Source of the DNA: Algibacillus agarilyticus
Lineage (GTDB): Bacteria > Pseudomonadota > Gammaproteobacteria > Enterobacterales > Alteromonadaceae
Assembly (NCBI RefSeq): GCF_003286125.1
Contig: NZ_QMED01000025.1
Coordinates: 1 to 60,190 of the forward strand
Reading direction: 5' to 3'
Length of the DNA stretch: 60,190 bases
The notes below the pieces were generated by a model. That model was not told the origin of the DNA. It worked only from the letters and a program-made list of their open reading frames with translations, and ran no database searches. The translations under genes were made by a program, and so were the position numbers. Within the stretch, counting starts at the first letter, position 1; the number at the start of each line of letters is the position of its first letter. Below are positions 56,130 to 60,190 of this stretch, in pieces.

Positions 56130-56972
56130 CAGATATCTCCCGTTTAGATATATGTCAGTATTTCAATTCAAGAACGTTTTTAACATTCTGTTAATATATC
56201 ACCCCAATTCATCATTGCAAGCACATACAAGCACTAACGATAAAAAACAAACAAAAAACCAAAAACAAACAATCAAATCAAATCACCAATAAAGAGAAAG
56301 CCAACCATAAAATATAAATAAAATACTTAAATAACAATTAGTTGTCATTTAAAATAAAAATAATTATCTAAAGTTTGTTTTTTGAAATAATATAGCCACA
56401 AACAAAATAGGTCATACGGAGTCATTGAGGGGCGTGATAAAATAATACAATTCATGACAAAATGAACAATATTGTTAAATTAAAAATAGCAACAAAAACA
56501 AAAAAAGCACGTTAATCTATTGCCTAGTTCTGATCTAATATTTAAGTTTTAGGCCTTGATTTTAACGCGTTTTATTTATAGGTAATGTGAGGCTTCAGCA
56601 TTCCTGCTGAGTTTTAGTTTACAAGTGGGGTTGTTACCCCCATCACCGTTGCTTTAGTGATCATGATTAATATTGAAAAATTTTGAGTACAAGACACAAT
56701 TGACTAAATCATAATTTTGCAAGTTATTGCTAAATGCGTTATCGAGTTTTTAGCCTGCAAAGCTGAGCAGCGGGTAACGACGATGGGGATCGTCTATTGC
56801 AGATGAATGTGATTGTTTTATTTGAACGAACGTATTTTGACTATACCCAAGTGACTAAACCCAAGTGAAATGGGTATACAAAATGTAAGGGGTCTCTATT
56901 TTACTCCTCTGTTAAACTTGTTATACCCAGTGCTTTCAGCACTGGGTATAAATTAATCTTCAACCTTTAAGC
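56130..56972. other. Long intergenic region upstream of the TonB receptor
   Basis: This 843-bp gap holds an AT-rich stretch at 56160-56520, a small CAGCATTCCTGCTG palindrome near 56597, TATACCCAAG-type repeats at 56849 and the PL24 terminator at 56921. It is likely to contain the receptor promoter. I see no gene in it. Confidence 0.5.
56921..56951 (-). terminator. Terminator of the second PL24 gene
   Basis: TTATACCCAGTGC and GCACTGGGTATAA form a perfect 13-bp stem with a 5-base loop, 21 bases past the minus-strand stop. Confidence 0.8.
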
Positions 56973-59393
56973 TTAAAAAGCTCTCACTTTTATATACTGA
57001 CAGCCATTATTCGGCGCTAAAGCGAGAACCGTACCGGTATAATCAGATGACTGTTTATAATTACTCGTCACCGTAATTTCGCCGTTACCGTCAACTGAAC
57101 TCACTACACCTCTAAAGTCACATGACGAATTTTCTTCGCTGTCCCAAAATTGTACGGTTTTGCCCGATAAATTTTGGTTAAAGCGAATGCAGCTATTATT
57201 CCCCGACAGTGCAACTTCTGTTCTGGTGTCCCAGGCAACATCGGTAATTGAAGTACAACTGCTTAATAATGTGTCATTAACAACAACAATAATAGATGCT
57301 TCGCCTTCAAGTCCGTTGTCATTGGTCGCAACTGCTCTTAACGTATGTTGACCAACCGATAAACCCAATAATTCATCCGGTATACCTGCATGACCCCATT
57401 CATAAGGCGCTACATTTTCTTGACGCAGCAGTTCACCATCAACATAAAGTTTTACATTGTTAATCGCTACATCAGCGATTGGACTCACCGCCGCAATATC
57501 AAACGACAATGCTTCATAACCTTCATCTAATTGCACATGAGTTTGTGGGAATGTCACAATAGGCGTAGGATCCACATATTCAGTAACCACAACTGTAATT
57601 GATGCTTCGCCTTCAAGGCCGTTTTCGTCTGTCGCGATAGCGGTTAAGGTGTGCTCACCAATAGATAAACCTAGCAATTCATTTGGTTTACCTGCATGGC
57701 CCCATTCATAAGGTGCGATGTTTTCTTGACGCAGTAATTGGCCATCGACATACAGTTTAACGTTGTTGATTGCCACACCCGGTGTTGGGCTCGTCGCCGC
57801 AATATCAAATGACAACGTTTCGTAATTTTCATCGAGTTCAACACTCGATTGCGGAAAAGTAACAATCGGGTTTGCGTTAATATCTAAATCAATAATTTGT
57901 AAATGTAATGGACGAGTCGTGCCCGTCGATCGCTCCATTAGATAATAATAAAGTTTGCCGTCTGCAATATGTACTCGACCATGATTAAATTGTGTTCCCG
58001 AAGTCGCTTCATATACAGGCGTAAAATTATTAGTACCACCCACCGCTTTTTCAACATAAGGGTAACCATTTGAATTGAGGCCGATAATGTAAATATTATT
58101 GCCCGATGTATAAATGTTGGTCGCCCCGGTAAAATCTGTGGAATGTGTAAAGTTAGTCGCGCCAGCTGGTTTATAAGAGTGGATATCCACTTCTTGATAA
58201 TCAGCTCTGTTTCTGTCTGACGAGCGCACTTTACTGATCATGTGTACATCACCGTTATCGGTTACTGTCCAATCAAAATAACCAACAATATAAACCGAGT
58301 TAGCTTCAGCATGATCGATATAATCGCCTGGCTCAAACACTTTTATTTCGTCTGAGTTAACTAATGGAAACGTCATGCTCTGACCTTTATGATTTTTCCA
58401 GTTTCCGTTGCCTTCAGGATGATCAGAATAGGCATAATAAACCCCATTCTGGTATTTATAGCGATCAGAATTATCACTGCTGCGCTGTTGGAAGCCAACG
58501 CGTAATTTGCCGTTGACATATTTCATGTGGCCGTACAAACCCCAGTTGTAATCGTTACCGTAGTTTTTAGCCGTAACCACATTAAAGTCAGTGAATTTAG
58601 ACCACTTTTTAGTCGCCGCATCATAACGGTTAAATACATAACCCCCATTATTATTACCGCCTGCGCGCATATATAATAGTAAGGTGCCGTCAGTATTGGT
58701 AAAAAATGTTGGGTAGGTTAATTTCGAAAAATTAGCTTTGTCAGCCAAATTACCCGTCATGGTTAAGTGCTTATAATCATCAGCACCTTGGTTAATGCTG
58801 CTGGTATCTTTAACAAATTTATTTAAGGTGAATTCATTATCGGGTACATCGGCAGCACCTGGCACACTGTATGAATAACGGAAGTAATCATCTTTAAACT
58901 TACCACCGTGATTATTATCATCATACGCGTGCATATCATACAACATGTGTATTGAGCCATTTATGGGGCTAATGGCAACCGCAATGGTGTTATGTGATTC
59001 ACCTATTAATTCATTGCCTCTAAAACCCGTATGCTGATGTGGAAACTCAATTGTCGCGATAGAGCCCGTTACCGTATTAACTCGTGACAACATCACATGA
59101 CGATCAAATTTACCGCCTCGGTACCATGTGGTAAATACATAATCGCCGTAGGTTTTTACACTGTCGCCATGAGCTGAAATATTAGGACCAAAAAAATAGT
59201 CATATTTTGCAGTTGTTTCGTCGACTTGACCGACCGTGCCATAATCTAGATTAGCACCATCAAAATGCAAACCATGATTCGTTATTTTGATTTCATTCTC
59301 TAAAGTAACGGCCGCGTTTACATAGCTGGTCGATAACCCTAAACAAGAAACAAAAAGTAATAGGCTTTTAGCCTTTTTAATTTTATTTATCAT
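56973..59393 (-). CDS. PL24-type ulvan lyase with two Ig-like domains and C-terminal binding module
   Basis: I start at ATG 59393 ([17 protein letters not shown]); the upstream TTG at 59402 is not needed. The 806-residue protein has a signal peptide, then the PL24 propeller (about 30-500): [43 protein letters not shown] and [10 protein letters not shown] match the histidine-bearing motifs of the sister at 26015. Two nearly identical Ig-like domains follow (about 505-605 and 605-705), then a cysteine-containing C-terminal module of about 90 residues ([19 protein letters not shown], ending YIKVRAF) like the ulvan-binding domain of long ulvan lyases. It has no GlyGly-CTERM, so it is probably secreted free. 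It stands next to the TonB receptor on the same strand. Confidence 0.87.
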   Translation of the reverse strand: MINKIKKAKSLLLFVSCLGLSTSYVNAAVTLENEIKITNHGLHFDGANLDYGTVGQVDETTAKYDYFFGPNISAHGDSVKTYGDYVFTTWYRGGKFDRHVMLSRVNTVTGSIATIEFPHQHTGFRGNELIGESHNTIAVAISPINGSIHMLYDMHAYDDNNHGGKFKDDYFRYSYSVPGAADVPDNEFTLNKFVKDTSSINQGADDYKHLTMTGNLADKANFSKLTYPTFFTNTDGTLLLYMRAGGNNNGGYVFNRYDAATKKWSKFTDFNVVTAKNYGNDYNWGLYGHMKYVNGKLRVGFQQRSSDNSDRYKYQNGVYYAYSDHPEGNGNWKNHKGQSMTFPLVNSDEIKVFEPGDYIDHAEANSVYIVGYFDWTVTDNGDVHMISKVRSSDRNRADYQEVDIHSYKPAGATNFTHSTDFTGATNIYTSGNNIYIIGLNSNGYPYVEKAVGGTNNFTPVYEATSGTQFNHGRVHIADGKLYYYLMERSTGTTRPLHLQIIDLDINANPIVTFPQSSVELDENYETLSFDIAATSPTPGVAINNVKLYVDGQLLRQENIAPYEWGHAGKPNELLGLSIGEHTLTAIATDENGLEGEASITVVVTEYVDPTPIVTFPQTHVQLDEGYEALSFDIAAVSPIADVAINNVKLYVDGELLRQENVAPYEWGHAGIPDELLGLSVGQHTLRAVATNDNGLEGEASIIVVVNDTLLSSCTSITDVAWDTRTEVALSGNNSCIRFNQNLSGKTVQFWDSEENSSCDFRGVVSSVDGNGEITVTSNYKQSSDYTGTVLALAPNNGCQYIKVRAF

Positions 59394-59657
59394 TATTATC
59401 AATGCCTTAATTCAATTTGAAATTGTTTTTTTTGTTATTTATTGATTTTATCGTTCTTAATAATTTTATAACTGGTTATTTTTTGATCGTAAAATCGCAA
59501 AAGACAATAATACACAAAACCAACCCAATCAAGTCAATTTAGATCATTTTGTTTTATTTGTGTTAACTTTTTGTTTGTGGTTTTTGTTATGACGTTTAAC
59601 TGAACTTAAGATTAACCCGAGATGAAATATGAAATATTCGCATTGAAAATTGAATCG

Positions 59658-59786
59658 TATAGTCTTCTCGCTCAGGTTTTATGGTTCATTGTCAGCGCTT
59701 ACTCGCCCCAATCACATAGTAGAGCATATGCTCATGGGGTCTCGAAGCTTGACGGCTTCCCCTAAAACCCGATCGCTTTGACTATA
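59658..59786. repeat. Inverted-repeat element X, copy 2
   Basis: A 129-bp unit begins TATAGTCTTCTCGCTCAGG and ends CGATCGCTTTGACTATA. The outer TATAGTC and GACTATA are inverted. The same ends flank 37234-37422 in the opposite orientation. Confidence 0.78.
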
Positions 59787-60128
59787 TTTAGTGGATAAAA
59801 AGAATGTGAGGCGGCATAAAGCAACGCAGTTGAAGATAAATTTTAACCTTGCTTAACGTTTGTTCTCGGTGTCAAAATCTTAAATCAAAGCCTTGGGTCA
59901 AAACGTTATTACAGTCGGATTTTATTGGTTTAACTCATTAATCAAAAATAAACCTAAAATAATTCATAACCCCACCCCGCCTACATAATTAACATTAATT
60001 ACATTTAAAACAGTAACTTAACATTAACAAACTAACGTCAACAACTTAAAGACAGGTTGTTGTGTAATGTTGAAATATATTTCTATTTAAGCCTTATTTT
60101 TAACGTTAGCTTATACGGATAACCAATG

Positions 60129-60190
60129 TATAGTCTTCTCGCTCAGGTTTTATGGTTCATTGTCAGCGCTTACTCGCCCCAATCACATAG
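60129..60190. repeat. Inverted-repeat element X, copy 3 (cut by window end)
   Basis: TATAGTCTTCTCGCTCAGG to the end of the window repeats the first 62 bases of 59658-59786 exactly as far as can be seen. Confidence 0.75.

Larger units (their letters stand above)
59394..60190. other. Terminal intergenic region with two copies of element X
   Basis: No gene is seen from the PL24 start to the window end. The stretch contains the promoter region of the PL24 gene and two copies of inverted-repeat element X, the second cut by the window edge. Confidence 0.5.

Overview
This window looks like part of the chromosome of a marine, macroalga-degrading gammaproteobacterium, probably of the Alteromonadales (Catenovulum, Paraglaciecola or Alteromonas-like). 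The evidence is AT-rich DNA, many lipoprotein-tagged carbohydrate-active enzymes, a TonB-dependent receptor without a SusD partner, a GlyGly-CTERM sorting tail, and ulvan-lyase families typical of these bacteria. The genus is an inference. No tRNA, rRNA or CRISPR was seen.

Layout. (1) 1-8150 is accessory DNA: the 3' part of an IS3-family transposase that has cut into a gene, then a chain of small orphan genes separated by sites that look like integron attC sites (clear at 2171-2269 and 3112-3216, degenerate near 7385-7456), a tandem non-coding repeat and dispersed intergenic repeats. The first of two FliF-like mini-proteins lies here. A LysR / AhpD-like / flavin-ferredoxin reductase cluster (3448-6709) sits inside this zone. 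(2) 8766-13550 holds a GH86 agarase/porphyranase-type lipoprotein, then a compact operon of an RsbQ-like alpha/beta hydrolase, a PAS-GGDEF diguanylate cyclase and a second mini-FliF. (3) 13894-59393 is a large polysaccharide utilisation locus aimed at ulvan, the sulfated rhamnose-uronate polymer of green algae: two PL24-type ulvan lyases, two PL25-type lyases, three GH78-type and one GH106 alpha-L-rhamnosidase, a GH39-like enzyme, a sulfatase, a TonB-dependent receptor, two VCBS-like/LamG-like lipoproteins, a thrombospondin-type-3 protein, an alpha/beta hydrolase, a soluble hybrid histidine kinase, a chemoreceptor and a TPR lipoprotein. A GH106 fragment shows that the locus once held a further rhamnosidase.

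Likely working model (inference from families). Secreted or cell-surface PL24 and PL25 lyases cut ulvan. The two lipoproteins and the TonB receptor capture and import oligomers. The sulfatase and the periplasmic rhamnosidases trim them. The hybrid kinase and chemoreceptor could link the locus to sensing and swimming. A shared GGTATCAATT motif about 85-125 bp upstream of two rhamnosidase genes and the GH106 remnant suggests a common regulator. No unsaturated glucuronyl hydrolase (GH88/GH105), sugar kinase or AraC-type regulator is visible, so the pathway must continue outside the window.

Most unusual: the paired mini-FliF proteins (inner-membrane segment, ring-building motif 1 and second membrane segment only), one of them in an operon with a sensor hydrolase and a c-di-GMP synthase; the attC-punctuated cassette zone; and mobile-looking inverted-repeat elements inside and beside the ulvan locus.
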